64,000 bases of DNA from Lederbergia lenta NBRC 16444 (lineage in GTDB: Bacteria; Bacillota; Bacilli; Bacillales; Bacillaceae_C), in contig NZ_BCVC01000001.1 in NCBI RefSeq assembly GCF_001591545.1, positions 1,178,001 through 1,242,000 of the forward strand. The letters run 5' to 3'. A model generated the notes under the pieces. That model saw nothing but the letters and a program-made list of their open reading frames with translations. It was not told the DNA's origin and ran no database searches. Position numbers and translations under genes: made by a program. Below, piece after piece: positions 42,959-51,974 of the stretch. The first letter of the stretch is position 1, and every line of letters begins with the position of its first letter.

Positions 42959-44209
42959 GTGGCAGAAATCAAAGTTCCAGAACTGGCAGAATCGATAACA
43001 GAAGGTACAATTGCGCAATGGTTAAAAAAACCAGGCGATCATGTTGAAAAAGGAGAGTACATCGTTGAATTAGAGACAGACAAAGTCAACGTAGAGGTAA
43101 TTTCCGAAGAAGCAGGAGTTGTACAAGAGCTAAAAGCATCTGAAGGGGATACTGTCCAAGTTGGGGATGTAATAGCAATTGTTGAAGCTGGAGCTACATC
43201 AGGTTCCGAAACATCTAGTGAACCACAAAAAGCAGCGGAAGAAAAACAAGCACCTGCTCAATCAGAAGCTCAGCCAGTAATAGAAGAAACTACAAAGGAT
43301 GAAGGAAAAGATCGCCCAATTGCTTCTCCTGCAGCGCGCAAGCTCGCTAGAGAAAAAGGGATCGATCTTAGTGAAGTTCCAACGATAGATCCGCTAGGAC
43401 GAGTTCGCAAACAAGATGTTACATCATTTTCTAATGAACCAAAGCAACCAGCACCGGAAAAAGCCGCTACTCCTAAGGCAGCTCCAACATATAATCAAAA
43501 TGATGGAAAGCCTGTAGAGCGCGTTCGTATGTCACGACGTCGTCAAACAATTGCTAAAAGACTTGTCGAAGTACAGCAAAACACTGCAATGTTAACAACG
43601 TTTAATGAAATTGATATGTCAGCTGTCATGAATTTACGTAAGCGTAAAAAAGATAAATTCTATGAACAACATGACGTTCGTCTTGGTTTTATGTCATTTT
43701 TCACAAAAGCTGTAGTTGCCGCATTAAAAAAATATCCAGCAGTAAATTCTGAGCTAGATGGTGATGAACTAGTTTTGAAAAAGTTCTATGATATCGGTGT
43801 TGCTGTATCAACGGATGAAGGGCTTGTTGTCCCAGTCATTCGCGATTGTGACCGCAAAAACTTCTCAGAAATTGAAGGGGATATTCTTGCAGTAGCGAAA
43901 AAGGCGCGTGACAATAAATTAGCATTAAGTGATCTGCAAGGTGGTACGTTTACGATTACAAACGGTGGGGTATTTGGATCATTATTATCGACACCGATCT
44001 TAAATGGAACACAAGTAGGGATCCTTGGTATGCATACAATACAAACACGCCCTGTTGCAATCGATGCTGAGAATATGGAAAATCGCCCTATGATGTATGT
44101 CGCTCTATCTTATGATCATCGTGTAATTGATGGAAAAGAAGCCGTTGGATTTCTAGTAACGATTAAACAATTACTAGAGAATCCAGAAGATCTACTACTA
44201 GAAGGCTGA
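42959..44209 (+). CDS. odhB: Dihydrolipoyl succinyltransferase (E2 of 2-oxoglutarate dehydrogenase)
   Basis: A 416-residue E2. The lipoyl domain (1-80) carries K42 in ETDKVNVEV; a Pro/Ala/Glu-rich linker follows; the peripheral-subunit-binding domain is near 118-155 ([18 protein letters not shown]); the catalytic domain ends with H387 and D391 in SYDHRVIDG. It transfers succinyl to CoA. The start is GTG 42959 behind AGAGGAGG. It is co-transcribed with odhA; the E3 subunit is not encoded here. Confidence 0.97.
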   Translation: MAEIKVPELAESITEGTIAQWLKKPGDHVEKGEYIVELETDKVNVEVISEEAGVVQELKASEGDTVQVGDVIAIVEAGATSGSETSSEPQKAAEEKQAPAQSEAQPVIEETTKDEGKDRPIASPAARKLAREKGIDLSEVPTIDPLGRVRKQDVTSFSNEPKQPAPEKAATPKAAPTYNQNDGKPVERVRMSRRRQTIAKRLVEVQQNTAMLTTFNEIDMSAVMNLRKRKKDKFYEQHDVRLGFMSFFTKAVVAALKKYPAVNSELDGDELVLKKFYDIGVAVSTDEGLVVPVIRDCDRKNFSEIEGDILAVAKKARDNKLALSDLQGGTFTITNGGVFGSLLSTPILNGTQVGILGMHTIQTRPVAIDAENMENRPMMYVALSYDHRVIDGKEAVGFLVTIKQLLENPEDLLLEG

Positions 44210-44267
44210 TTTTCACTCGATCATAAAAGAGTATTAATATATTAGCTTTAAATAAAATTATCCTAAT

Positions 44268-44306
44268 TTCCCCCATTAGACACTAATATCTAATGGGGTG
44301 TTTTAT
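44268..44306 (+). terminator. Terminator after odhB
   Basis: CCCCATTAGA (44271-44280) pairs with TCTAATGGGG (44289-44298), followed by GTGTTTTATATTT. Confidence 0.85.
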
Positions 44307-44492
44307 ATTTGTCTAGTTATTAATGTCTAAATATAACTCTATAGACTTATATCTTAAATACCTTAGTCAAGGTTTGTCTTTATAAGAAGACTATGGCAAC
44401 ATATAAGTAGCTTCTTGTACACTTATGTTAAGAGAAGAGGATTGAAGATAATTTATCAAGGAACGAACAATTATGGACGGAGGAAATGATTA

Positions 44493-44834
44493 ATGGTTGA
44501 TTTACCAAAATGCCCAAAATGTAATTCACAATATACTTATGAAGATGGGAGTCTCTTGGTGTGCCCAGAATGTGCCTATGAGTGGGCAATCGAGACAGAG
44601 GCAGAAATGATTGAAGATAAAAAGATTGTTAAGGATGCAAATGGTAATGTTTTGAACGATGGTGATTCAGTAACAGTAATCAAAGACCTGAAAGTAAAAG
44701 GTAGTTCATCCGTTGTAAAAATAGGTACAAAAGTAAAAAGTATTCGTTTGGTAGACGGTGATCATGATATTGATTGCAAAATTGATGGTTTCGGAGCTAT
44801 GAAACTCAAATCTGAATTTGTTAAAAAGGTCTAA
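44493..44834 (+). CDS. yjdM: PhnA/YjdM zinc-ribbon protein
   Basis: A 113-residue protein with an N-terminal zinc ribbon CPKC (8-11) and CPEC (24-27) and a C-terminal SH3-like domain ([23 protein letters not shown]). This is the complete YjdM family layout, named PhnA in older annotations though not a proven phosphonatase. The function is not settled. GGAGGAAA precedes the ATG. It is a single gene. Confidence 0.93.
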   Translation: MVDLPKCPKCNSQYTYEDGSLLVCPECAYEWAIETEAEMIEDKKIVKDANGNVLNDGDSVTVIKDLKVKGSSSVVKIGTKVKSIRLVDGDHDIDCKIDGFGAMKLKSEFVKKV

Positions 44835-45191
44835 AAGAATGTAATCGTAGGGTGGGAGTTTAATCAATGCCACTAAGTAACAGATAACGAGCAAATATGA
44901 TGACAATAAAACAAACATAGATTTATAGGAGTATATTTGTAGAGTTAGGTTTGGAACGGAGAGCCTAACCGATCAACATTAATATGAACAATTATATAAA
45001 AAGTACGCTATCCATTTTACATAAGTAAGAACCTATATTGATTAGTATTTCCATCAATATAGGTTCTTTTTCTTTGACATAATGTTCATTTAACACTAAA
45101 CCTTACAAAGTTATAACTGTATTTTTATAGGTATGAAAACAAAAGAATAGAATATGCTTTCATGAGCAGGCGTATAAAGGAGGCCAACTTA
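44835..45191. other. Intergenic region with one terminator
   Basis: Spacer between yjdM and the DUF2935 gene. Apart from the strong terminator at 45027-45073 nothing is visible. Confidence 0.5.
45027..45073 (+). terminator. Terminator upstream of the DUF2935 gene
   Basis: AAGAACCTATATTGAT (45027-45042) pairs perfectly with ATCAATATAGGTTCTT (45053-45068), followed by T-rich sequence. Confidence 0.9.
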
Positions 45192-45998
45192 TTGTCCATT
45201 ATATTAAAAGAGGTAAAGTTTGAATATGAATTCTGGTTACAAGTTTTCGGGGATCATTCTCGATTTATCCTTGATTCATTAGGTCCATCAGAGAAAAATG
45301 ATATCGCAATTGCTAAGACATTTAAAAGCAATTTTGATCGATTATTAACCGACGCAAGACAGCTAAATACATTAGAAAATGCATTAAAATTATTAGCGCA
45401 AATTGAACCACAGGTGCTTGGATTGAAAAAATTTAAACTATCCATCTTGGAAAAGTTGCTTTTTAATAAAATCACATTTCACCTTTCTCCAACTTTTATG
45501 AATCATATGGTTAACGAACTAGAAGAATTTGAACGGATTATTAGTTATTATAAGAGGAAAGAATCTCCACCAATTGTACATGAATTACACCATCACTTAC
45601 TTTGGCTGCAAGATGCTTCTGGGCATGCTGGGGCAATTGAAGATAAACTCGATGCAACGGAAAAAGCATTTAAAAAGAAAAGCGCTGAATTCAATCAAGA
45701 CTTTAATCATCTTTATTTAAAAGCAGTAGAATTCGCCGGTTTTATACGTACAAAAGCACATCACTTCCCGGCATTAGATAGAATGAACAATGATATAAAG
45801 TTAGAGATAGAGGCGTTTCAATTGTTTTTAAATGAAATATTGGAACTAGAAATTTCTGAAAAAATTCTTGGGAATTTTCCTGCTTTAATGGCAGATCATA
45901 TGTTTCGCGAAGAATGCTATTATCTAAATCAATTAGCTAAATCATCTAATACACCAGAGCCTGAGTGTGATCCTACTTCACCTAGATTTGAAAAGTAA
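45192..45998 (+). CDS. DUF2935 ferritin-like protein
   Basis: A 268-residue all-helical protein with two similar halves. Each has a helix pairing His and Glu residues (EYEFWLQVFGDHSRFI, HHHLLWLQDASGHAGAI, MADHMFREECYYL), the pattern of DUF2935, a ferritin-like fold that may bind two metals. Function unknown. AAAGGAGG (45176-45183) lies 8 bases before TTG 45192, giving MSIILKEVKFEYEF; the ATG at 45162 lies upstream of the ribosome binding site and is rejected. Confidence 0.88.
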   Translation: MSIILKEVKFEYEFWLQVFGDHSRFILDSLGPSEKNDIAIAKTFKSNFDRLLTDARQLNTLENALKLLAQIEPQVLGLKKFKLSILEKLLFNKITFHLSPTFMNHMVNELEEFERIISYYKRKESPPIVHELHHHLLWLQDASGHAGAIEDKLDATEKAFKKKSAEFNQDFNHLYLKAVEFAGFIRTKAHHFPALDRMNNDIKLEIEAFQLFLNEILELEISEKILGNFPALMADHMFREECYYLNQLAKSSNTPEPECDPTSPRFEK

Positions 45999-46025
45999 TA
46001 AATAAATTTAGATGGTTATATAAAA

Positions 46026-46070
46026 ACAAAAAAAGCGTGCAAGTGATCTCGCACGCTATACTTTTATTTA
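46026..46070. terminator. Hairpin between converging DUF2935 and Sda-like genes
   Basis: AGCGTGC (46034-46040) pairs with GCACGCT (46051-46057). The A run on its left gives a U run for the minus strand, so it mainly ends the Sda-like transcript. Confidence 0.65.
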
Positions 46071-46099
46071 TTCTATTAAATAGAGAAGTAGTTTGACCA

Positions 46100-46222
46100 T
46101 CAAGGATTTAACCCGCGTTTTCTAATTTCAGATTTCAACAATCTAACGACATTATCTCCGTGATCATTCTTTTTCGCATCTCGATAGGCTGCAACAAGCT
46201 GTTCGTTAGTCATAACTCTCAT
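46100..46222 (-). CDS. sda: Sda-like sporulation checkpoint peptide
   Basis: A 40-residue peptide MRVMTNEQLVAAYRDAKKND and on to SEIRKRGLNP. Aligned without gaps to the helical hairpin of Sda as I recall it, the key pattern E-x-L-x3-Y-x2-A...L-x3-EI-x2-R-x-L is kept. Sda binds the sporulation kinase KinA and blocks phosphorelay signalling when DNA replication is disturbed. AGGAGG lies 10 bases before the ATG. The identity is likely but rests on a short match. Confidence 0.6.
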   Translation of the reverse strand: MRVMTNEQLVAAYRDAKKNDHGDNVVRLLKSEIRKRGLNP

Positions 46223-46349
46223 CCGTGCAAAACCTCCTCTTGAAATTGAATAATTCTCTATATTTAATTATTCTACACTGTTTGAAACAAAAAGAAAAGT
46301 ATTAACTACGAAATTATTATTCAATTAATATAAACGACATTCATTCTAA

Positions 46350-47834
46350 TTATTCCATAGCAATCCATACGCTTTTAACTTCAGTATAATTATTCAGTGC
46401 GTACGATCCCATTTCACGACCGATACCTGATTGTTTAAATCCACCAAATGGTGCGGCCGCATCAAAAGCATTATAGCAATTCACCCACACTGTGCCAGCC
46501 CGAAGTTTGTTTGCTACATAATGAGCGCTTGCTACATCCTGAGTCCACAGTCCTGCTGCAAGTCCATATTCACTATTATTTGCTCTATCTATCACTTCGT
46601 CTAAATCTTCGTATGGCATCGCAGCAATAACGGGTCCAAAAATTTCTTCTTTTGCAATCGTCATATCATCGTTTACATCCGCAAAGATGGTTGGTTCTAC
46701 AAAAAAACCTTCTTCACGCGGCTTTTGCCCCCCAGTAAGCAGTTCTGCCCCTTCATTAATTCCCTTCTCTATATAATTTAATACCCGATTTTGCTGAACA
46801 GAAGATACCAAAGGTCCTATTTGTGTATCTTGATTTAATCCCGCTCCTTGTTTAATGTTTTTGGCGTGTGATGCCATATCTGCCACTACATTATCAAAAT
46901 TTTTCTTTTGAATAAATACTCGAGACCCAGCACAACAAACCTGTCCTTGATTAAACATGACACCATTTAATGCACCTGGTATTGCTTTTGTTAAATCTGC
47001 GTCGGGTAAAATAATATTAGGTGATTTCCCACCCAGTTCTAGCGTTACTCTTTTTAAAGTAGTAGAAGCTCTTTGCATAATTAATTTTCCGACTTCAGTA
47101 GAACCGGTAAAAGCTATTTTATCAACTTGAGAATGATCAACGAGAGCTTGTCCAGCAGTTCCGCCAAATCCTGGAACAATATTAATAACTCCCGGCGGGA
47201 AACCTGCCTCTTCAATGAGCTCAGCTAAATATAATGCGGAGAGGGGTGTTTGTTCTGCAGGTTTTAAAATAATCGTACAGCCTGTAGCAAGTGCAGCACC
47301 CATTTTCCACATTGCCATTAGCAATGGGAAGTTCCAAGGAATAATTTGACCAACCACTCCTACGGCTTCATGGCGGGTATACGTAAAATATGGTCCGGCT
47401 ACTGGTATGGTCTGACCAGTAATTTTAGTCGACCATCCGGCATAATAGCGCATATGTTCAATCGCGAGAGGAATATCTGCATTCATCGTTTCACTGATCG
47501 GTTTTCCATTATCAAGCGTTTCTAATTGTGCCAATGCTTCTTTATTTTCTTCCATCAAATCTGCTAGTTTGTACATGAGTCTGCTTCTTGATGCAGCACT
47601 CATCTTCGACCATTCTCCATCATCGAATGCATTCCGAGCAGCTTTAACAGCTTTATCAATATCTTGCTCATCAGCTTCATATAAGGTAGCAAGCGCATCT
47701 CCAGTTGCAGGATTCGGAGTTTCGAACGTTTTACCAGAGACACTCTCAACAAAATCTCCATTGATATACATCTTTTTAGTACCTTGCAGAAATTTTTGTA
47801 GTTTCTCGTTTATTTCGATCGTAACTTGGCTCAT
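46350..47834 (-). CDS. Aldehyde dehydrogenase (DhaS-like)
   Basis: A 494-residue NAD(P)-dependent aldehyde dehydrogenase of the ALDH1/2 type. Catalytic residues are N168, K191, E266 (LELGGKSP) and nucleophile C300 in GQVCC. The sequence is close to B. subtilis DhaS; it would oxidise aldehydes such as acetaldehyde or propionaldehyde to acids. AAGGAGGAA precedes the ATG. A perfect cre site covers its probable transcript start, so it is expected to be repressed on glucose. Confidence 0.93.
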   Translation of the reverse strand: MSQVTIEINEKLQKFLQGTKKMYINGDFVESVSGKTFETPNPATGDALATLYEADEQDIDKAVKAARNAFDDGEWSKMSAASRSRLMYKLADLMEENKEALAQLETLDNGKPISETMNADIPLAIEHMRYYAGWSTKITGQTIPVAGPYFTYTRHEAVGVVGQIIPWNFPLLMAMWKMGAALATGCTIILKPAEQTPLSALYLAELIEEAGFPPGVINIVPGFGGTAGQALVDHSQVDKIAFTGSTEVGKLIMQRASTTLKRVTLELGGKSPNIILPDADLTKAIPGALNGVMFNQGQVCCAGSRVFIQKKNFDNVVADMASHAKNIKQGAGLNQDTQIGPLVSSVQQNRVLNYIEKGINEGAELLTGGQKPREEGFFVEPTIFADVNDDMTIAKEEIFGPVIAAMPYEDLDEVIDRANNSEYGLAAGLWTQDVASAHYVANKLRAGTVWVNCYNAFDAAAPFGGFKQSGIGREMGSYALNNYTEVKSVWIAME

Positions 47835-47875
47835 TGAATTCCTCCTTAAAATAATAAAAAATCATTCAATAATAT

Positions 47876-47889
47876 TGATAGCGCTTACA
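47876..47889. promoter_or_regulatory. cre site of the aldehyde dehydrogenase gene
   Basis: Read on the minus strand, TGTAAGCGCTATCA fits the CcpA consensus TGWAANCGNTNWCA at all 14 positions. It lies 42 bases before the ATG and at the predicted transcript start. Confidence 0.8.
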
Positions 47890-47895
47890 AATAGT

Positions 47896-47924
47896 AGTTT
47901 ACTAGATCTAATTTATAAAAACAA
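47896..47924 (-). promoter_or_regulatory. Probable aldehyde dehydrogenase promoter
   Basis: On the minus strand TTGTTT (47919-47924) and TAAACT (47896-47901) are 17 bases apart and just upstream of the cre site. Both hexamers are moderate matches to the SigA consensus. Confidence 0.45.
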
Positions 47925-48068
47925 GTAAATTAATAATAAATAGTTGAATTTCTATTAGTAACTACATGATGTTTAAATGTAAGGAATTTTCCAAAAAATC
48001 ACTTTACTAATTTCCCATTTATTATATTATTAATATAGATAATTATCATTTGGTGGAGGGGATGGAAG

Positions 48069-48590
48069 ATGTTTACAGAAAGAATGGCTTTGAAAATGAG
48101 ATTAGAACAAATGATTGATACGGAAGAGCGTTTGATGCGAGAATTACAAAAAGAGAGAGCTTTTATATTCAGTCGTCTTAGAGAAATAGATACAAAAGAT
48201 CAACCTGTTGAGGAGGAGGTTTCTTCCGAACTTCATTATATAGAATCGACCGCACCTTTTATAGAAAGTGAAATAAAAAGTGAAAATATTCATCAAACAT
48301 CAAAGCCCTCTAAAAATAAAAAAAACCGTCCTTCTCGCCGTAGTAAGACAACTAAAATGCGTGAGTCAGCAATCACTATATTAAAGGAACGTACGACACC
48401 AATTCGTGGTGCAGAATTGAAAAGACTGATTGAAGAACGTACTGATTTTAAAATTGCTAATATGACCACCTTTATGCATACCATTGAAAAGCATGATGAA
48501 AATATTTCAAAAATTGGTCGGGGCTTATATACTTACCAAACGAAGCGAGCTAATGAAGTGATATTAATAGGAAATGGTGATGTTGAATAA
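48069..48590 (+). CDS. rok: Rok-like nucleoid-associated repressor
   Basis: A 173-residue protein. It begins MFTERMALKMRLEQMIDTEE with a coiled-coil to about residue 42, a variable polar linker (45-95), and a C-terminal winged helix (95-160) containing the Rok signature NMTTFM (131-136). In B. subtilis Rok (about 190 residues) represses comK and silences AT-rich foreign genes by binding through the minor groove. Here the linker is shorter. GGAGGGGATG precedes the ATG. This match is from memory of the Rok sequence but is strong at both ends. Confidence 0.82.
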   Translation: MFTERMALKMRLEQMIDTEERLMRELQKERAFIFSRLREIDTKDQPVEEEVSSELHYIESTAPFIESEIKSENIHQTSKPSKNKKNRPSRRSKTTKMRESAITILKERTTPIRGAELKRLIEERTDFKIANMTTFMHTIEKHDENISKIGRGLYTYQTKRANEVILIGNGDVE

Positions 48591-48657
48591 ATAGAAAAGG
48601 GAATGCAATGATGACTTTTTAGATAAATGCCAAAAAAGCGAATACTGAGTTTCCATT

Positions 48658-48690
48658 GAAAAGCCTGCCTTTTGCATGCTTTTTTTTTAA
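48658..48690 (+). terminator. Weak terminator after rok
   Basis: AAAAGC and GCTTTT flank a short loop, followed by a long T run at 48680-48688. Confidence 0.5.
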
Positions 48691-48762
48691 TAATGTTTTT
48701 AAATTTGATAAGATAGGGAGAGAGTATAAAAAACATGATTTTAAATGGGAAGGAAATGAATA

Positions 48763-49638
48763 ATGAATAAAGTTGAATTACCTGCCGATATTGAGAAGGT
48801 TATGCTAGACCGTCACCTTATATTTTCAAATGTAGATGACGAAGGAATAAATGAAAGTAGGTTTATTGCAGCAGATGAAAACATATTGACAGATGCAATC
48901 ATCGCACTTTCACTTGGTAAAAACGTATTACTAAAAGGGCCAACGGGCTCGGGTAAAACAAAGCTTGCTGAAACACTTTCTCATTTGTTCAAACAACCTA
49001 TGCATAGTATTAACTGCTCTGTAGATATGGATGCTGAAGCATTGCTAGGATTTAAAACAATTGGAGTGGAAGCAGGAGTAAATACAATCGAATTTGTCCC
49101 TGGTCCAGTTGTCAAATCAATGAATATGGGACATTTACTATATATTGATGAAATTAATATGGCAAAACCAGAAACTTTACCGATTTTAAACAGTGTACTC
49201 GATTACCGAAGAACATTATTTAATCCCTTTACGGGCGAAGTGATTAAAGCAAAAAGAACCTTTGGTGTGATTGCTGCAATTAATGAAGGATATATTGGAA
49301 CGGTGCAGTTAAACGAAGCTCTAAAGAATCGTTTTGTTGTGATAGATATTCCGTATGTTCAAAATGACATATTAAAAAAAGTATTAGTGAATGAAAGCAA
49401 TCTTCGTAATGAAGCAATGATTGATACATTCGTTAAACTATCCGAAGACTTAATTACGCAAGTAAGCAATGGACAAATTCCGGAAGAAGCGGCTTCTATT
49501 CGTGCCCTAATTGATACATGCGATCTTGCTGAGTATTTGCCTCCACTTCGTGCCATTCAAAGAGGAATCGTAGATAAATTGGAAGAAGAGAGGGAGAAGT
49601 CAGCTGTAATGAATATTGCGGCCACTTTGTTTTCTTAG
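48763..49638 (+). CDS. yojN: MoxR-type AAA+ ATPase (YojN)
   Basis: A 291-residue AAA+ ATPase. Walker A is GPTGSGKT (59-66), Walker B LLYIDE (125-130), sensor 1 in IAAINEG and an arginine finger near [11 protein letters not shown]. It belongs to the MoxR/CbbQ/NorQ group, chaperone-like ATPases that work with VWA proteins to insert metals or activate enzymes. It is followed after 11 bases by a VWA protein; in B. subtilis the matching pair yojN-yojO lies near odhAB, as here. GGAAGGAAA is upstream of the ATG. Confidence 0.9.
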   Translation: MNKVELPADIEKVMLDRHLIFSNVDDEGINESRFIAADENILTDAIIALSLGKNVLLKGPTGSGKTKLAETLSHLFKQPMHSINCSVDMDAEALLGFKTIGVEAGVNTIEFVPGPVVKSMNMGHLLYIDEINMAKPETLPILNSVLDYRRTLFNPFTGEVIKAKRTFGVIAAINEGYIGTVQLNEALKNRFVVIDIPYVQNDILKKVLVNESNLRNEAMIDTFVKLSEDLITQVSNGQIPEEAASIRALIDTCDLAEYLPPLRAIQRGIVDKLEEEREKSAVMNIAATLFS

Positions 49639-49649
49639 GAGGGTGCATA

Positions 49650-51566
49650 TTGTATCGATTCATCCATTTTAATGATGAAAAAATAGACTCCATGTTATTA
49701 ATGGAGTTAGCAGATCTAACAAGAACTTTAACAAAAGATTATGAGTATGAAACAGAATTTCGTGTTCACTCCTATCTAGATAAAAGTGAGAAAAGAGTAT
49801 ATGTGAGTCACTTTTGGAATCATCGTCCAGTTGACATAATGCGAGCTGGCATGAAAAGTGATGTTTTTTTAAGAGCGCTTGGAAATATACAATTTACAAA
49901 CTTTCCATCAGCAATTAAGTTTTATGAACAAGTAGAAGGTTATAAACATCCACGATTTATTAAGCAACTTTTTAAACTAGCAGAAGATTTAAGAATTGAA
50001 GAAGAATGTAAAAAAATAAGACCTGGCATGATAAAAGAGTTTACTGTAAGAAGACAAATTTATATGAACTATTTTCAATCACAATTAACTGTGAATGTGG
50101 CAAAAAGCTTTCAACTTGATGCGATATATAATTTGGCATATATTCTCTTAAATACGGATAGCCCCAATATCAGTTATCCTCAATTAAATGCTCAAGTAAA
50201 TGAAATGTTACCTCTATACCGCAGTAATTTAGAGAAATTATTTGATGCAACTACGACAGCAGAAGTTGCTGACATATCTTTGCAAATTGCTGAACTAGTA
50301 GAGAGCTATATAAATAAAGATATGATCAATGATTATTTTCATTTACCACAACTGGATGCAGAAGATGTAAGTGGACAGACATATTCAGAGTTATTACGTA
50401 AAGACCCACTTAAAAACGATGATCAAGCAGAAGAAAGTGCAAGTGGGGACGAAGAAGTATTTAACGAAGAAATGAAAACATGGCATCGTGAAACAAGTGA
50501 TCCGGGTAAAAGCTTTATGCAATTTGACCTTGAGCAAGGTACGCAAACGGATATCCTTGCAAATGAAGCAAGGGAAGGCGAAGCAGGTGATCAAGCACTA
50601 GCGATTGTCCAAGGCTCAGCTAGAAAAAGTTCAAATAAAGATTTTTCTGATCTTCAATCAATGGAAAGCATGGAAATTGAAAGCGGGAAAGGGGGTACTC
50701 CATATGGAAAAGAAAATAAATATGCGAGGCCGATCTTCTTGCCGAAAGTTATTCCATCACAAGATGAAATAAATAAATATGCAGGATATAAAAAAAATGT
50801 TAGTCTCTACCAAAAAAAATTAAAAAATGTTATTGATATTACATTAGAACATAAAAAAATTCAACCACGTACAGATTTATTATATGGGAGACTTAATAAA
50901 AAAATACTTCGCTTTTTTACAGAAGAACAACCGCGTCTATTTTACAAAAAAAATGAGCCTTCCAATGAAATAAATGCAGTTTTTGGTTTATTAATCGATT
51001 GTTCTGCATCTATGCAAGACAAAATGGAGGAAACGAAACTAGGGATCACCTTATTCCATGAAGCATTAAAATCGGTAAAAGTTCCGCATGAGATAACGGG
51101 ATTTTGGGAAGATGCTGGTGAAGCTTCTGAGAAAGATCAGCCTAATTATTTTAAAAAGGTAATTGATTTTTCCACCTCCCTTCATGCAAAGTCAGGTCCT
51201 GAGATTTTACAATTAGAGGCCGAAGAAGATAATCGTGACGGATATGCAATCAGAGTTTGTAGTGAACGATTGTATCAGAGAATAGAAGAACAAAAATTTC
51301 TGTTGATTTTTTCGGACGGTGAGCCTGCTGCTTATGGATATAGCCAAAATGGAATTATAGATACACATGAGGCAGTCCAAGAAGCGAGGAAACGCGGAAT
51401 AGAGGTTTTTAATATATTTTTATCAATGAATGGGGTAGAGGAGGAACAAAGGAAAGTGTTCCAAAATATCTACGGTCCGTATAGCTTAGTCGTACCTTCT
51501 ATTGATAAGCTTCCTGATATGTTGTTCCCGCTTTTGAGAAAATTATTATTCCAATCAATTAGATAA
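49650..51566 (+). CDS. yojO: VWA domain protein (YojO, CbbO/NorD-like)
   Basis: A 638-residue partner of the MoxR ATPase. The N-terminal two thirds are helical and charged; the C-terminal part has a von Willebrand A domain with MIDAS motif LIDCSASM (around residue 448-455) and IFSDGEP. It would contact the client enzyme and recruit the ATPase. The start is TTG 49650 with AGGAGGGTG upstream. B. subtilis YojO has the same length. The client is unknown; a nitric oxide reductase, the NorD client, is not encoded here. Confidence 0.88.
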   Translation: MYRFIHFNDEKIDSMLLMELADLTRTLTKDYEYETEFRVHSYLDKSEKRVYVSHFWNHRPVDIMRAGMKSDVFLRALGNIQFTNFPSAIKFYEQVEGYKHPRFIKQLFKLAEDLRIEEECKKIRPGMIKEFTVRRQIYMNYFQSQLTVNVAKSFQLDAIYNLAYILLNTDSPNISYPQLNAQVNEMLPLYRSNLEKLFDATTTAEVADISLQIAELVESYINKDMINDYFHLPQLDAEDVSGQTYSELLRKDPLKNDDQAEESASGDEEVFNEEMKTWHRETSDPGKSFMQFDLEQGTQTDILANEAREGEAGDQALAIVQGSARKSSNKDFSDLQSMESMEIESGKGGTPYGKENKYARPIFLPKVIPSQDEINKYAGYKKNVSLYQKKLKNVIDITLEHKKIQPRTDLLYGRLNKKILRFFTEEQPRLFYKKNEPSNEINAVFGLLIDCSASMQDKMEETKLGITLFHEALKSVKVPHEITGFWEDAGEASEKDQPNYFKKVIDFSTSLHAKSGPEILQLEAEEDNRDGYAIRVCSERLYQRIEEQKFLLIFSDGEPAAYGYSQNGIIDTHEAVQEARKRGIEVFNIFLSMNGVEEEQRKVFQNIYGPYSLVVPSIDKLPDMLFPLLRKLLFQSIR

Positions 51567-51574
51567 AGTGAAAT

Positions 51575-51611
51575 AAAAATCCATCTCCCAGATTCGGACG
51601 ATGGATTTTTA
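51575..51611. terminator. Bidirectional terminator after yojO
   Basis: AAAAATCCATC pairs with GATGGATTTTT, in A/T-rich flanks, between yojO and the converging acylphosphatase gene. Confidence 0.85.
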
Positions 51612-51615
51612 GTAC

Positions 51616-51894
51616 TTAGTATTTAATTTTAAATGAGGAATAACCTTTTAACTCATCTGAGGTATTTATTATCATTTGTTCGATATGTGCAAAGGGAGAA
51701 GTACCTGATTTCAATTTTTCTAAAAAAGCATCTAATTCACTATTTTTTCCTTCCGCATGAATTTCAACATTTCCATCATGTAGATTTCTTACCCAGCCGT
51801 CTAAGTGATATTTGTTTGCTAGTTGTTGGGTGAAAAATCGGAAGCCAACGCCTTGAACCTTGCCTCGGACAATAACGTGAACTGAATATGAAAT
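51616..51894 (-). CDS. Acylphosphatase with an unusual start codon
   Basis: A 92-residue acylphosphatase. The active-site Arg is R19 in RGKVQGVGFR and the Asn is N37 in GWVRN; the fold ends with YSSFKIKY as usual. It hydrolyses acyl phosphates. The coding frame has no ATG, GTG or TTG near the expected start. AAAGGAG lies 9 bases before an ATT at 51894, which would give (M)SYSVHVIVRGK, an ideal N-terminus. The ATG 4 bases upstream (51900) is out of frame. So either ATT is used or a small mutation has changed the start. Confidence 0.82.
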   Translation of the reverse strand: MSYSVHVIVRGKVQGVGFRFFTQQLANKYHLDGWVRNLHDGNVEIHAEGKNSELDAFLEKLKSGTSPFAHIEQMIINTSDELKGYSSFKIKY

Positions 51895-51974
51895 AACATG
51901 ACACTCCTTTGTAAAATGTGGATTTGCTCATTTAAGGCGAAAGTCTTGAAAAACATTTTTCAAGGTGAGAAATC

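Noticed and set aside
51633-51833. 66-codon frame on + strand
   Set aside because: Antisense to the acylphosphatase gene, whose catalytic motifs are clear on the other strand.
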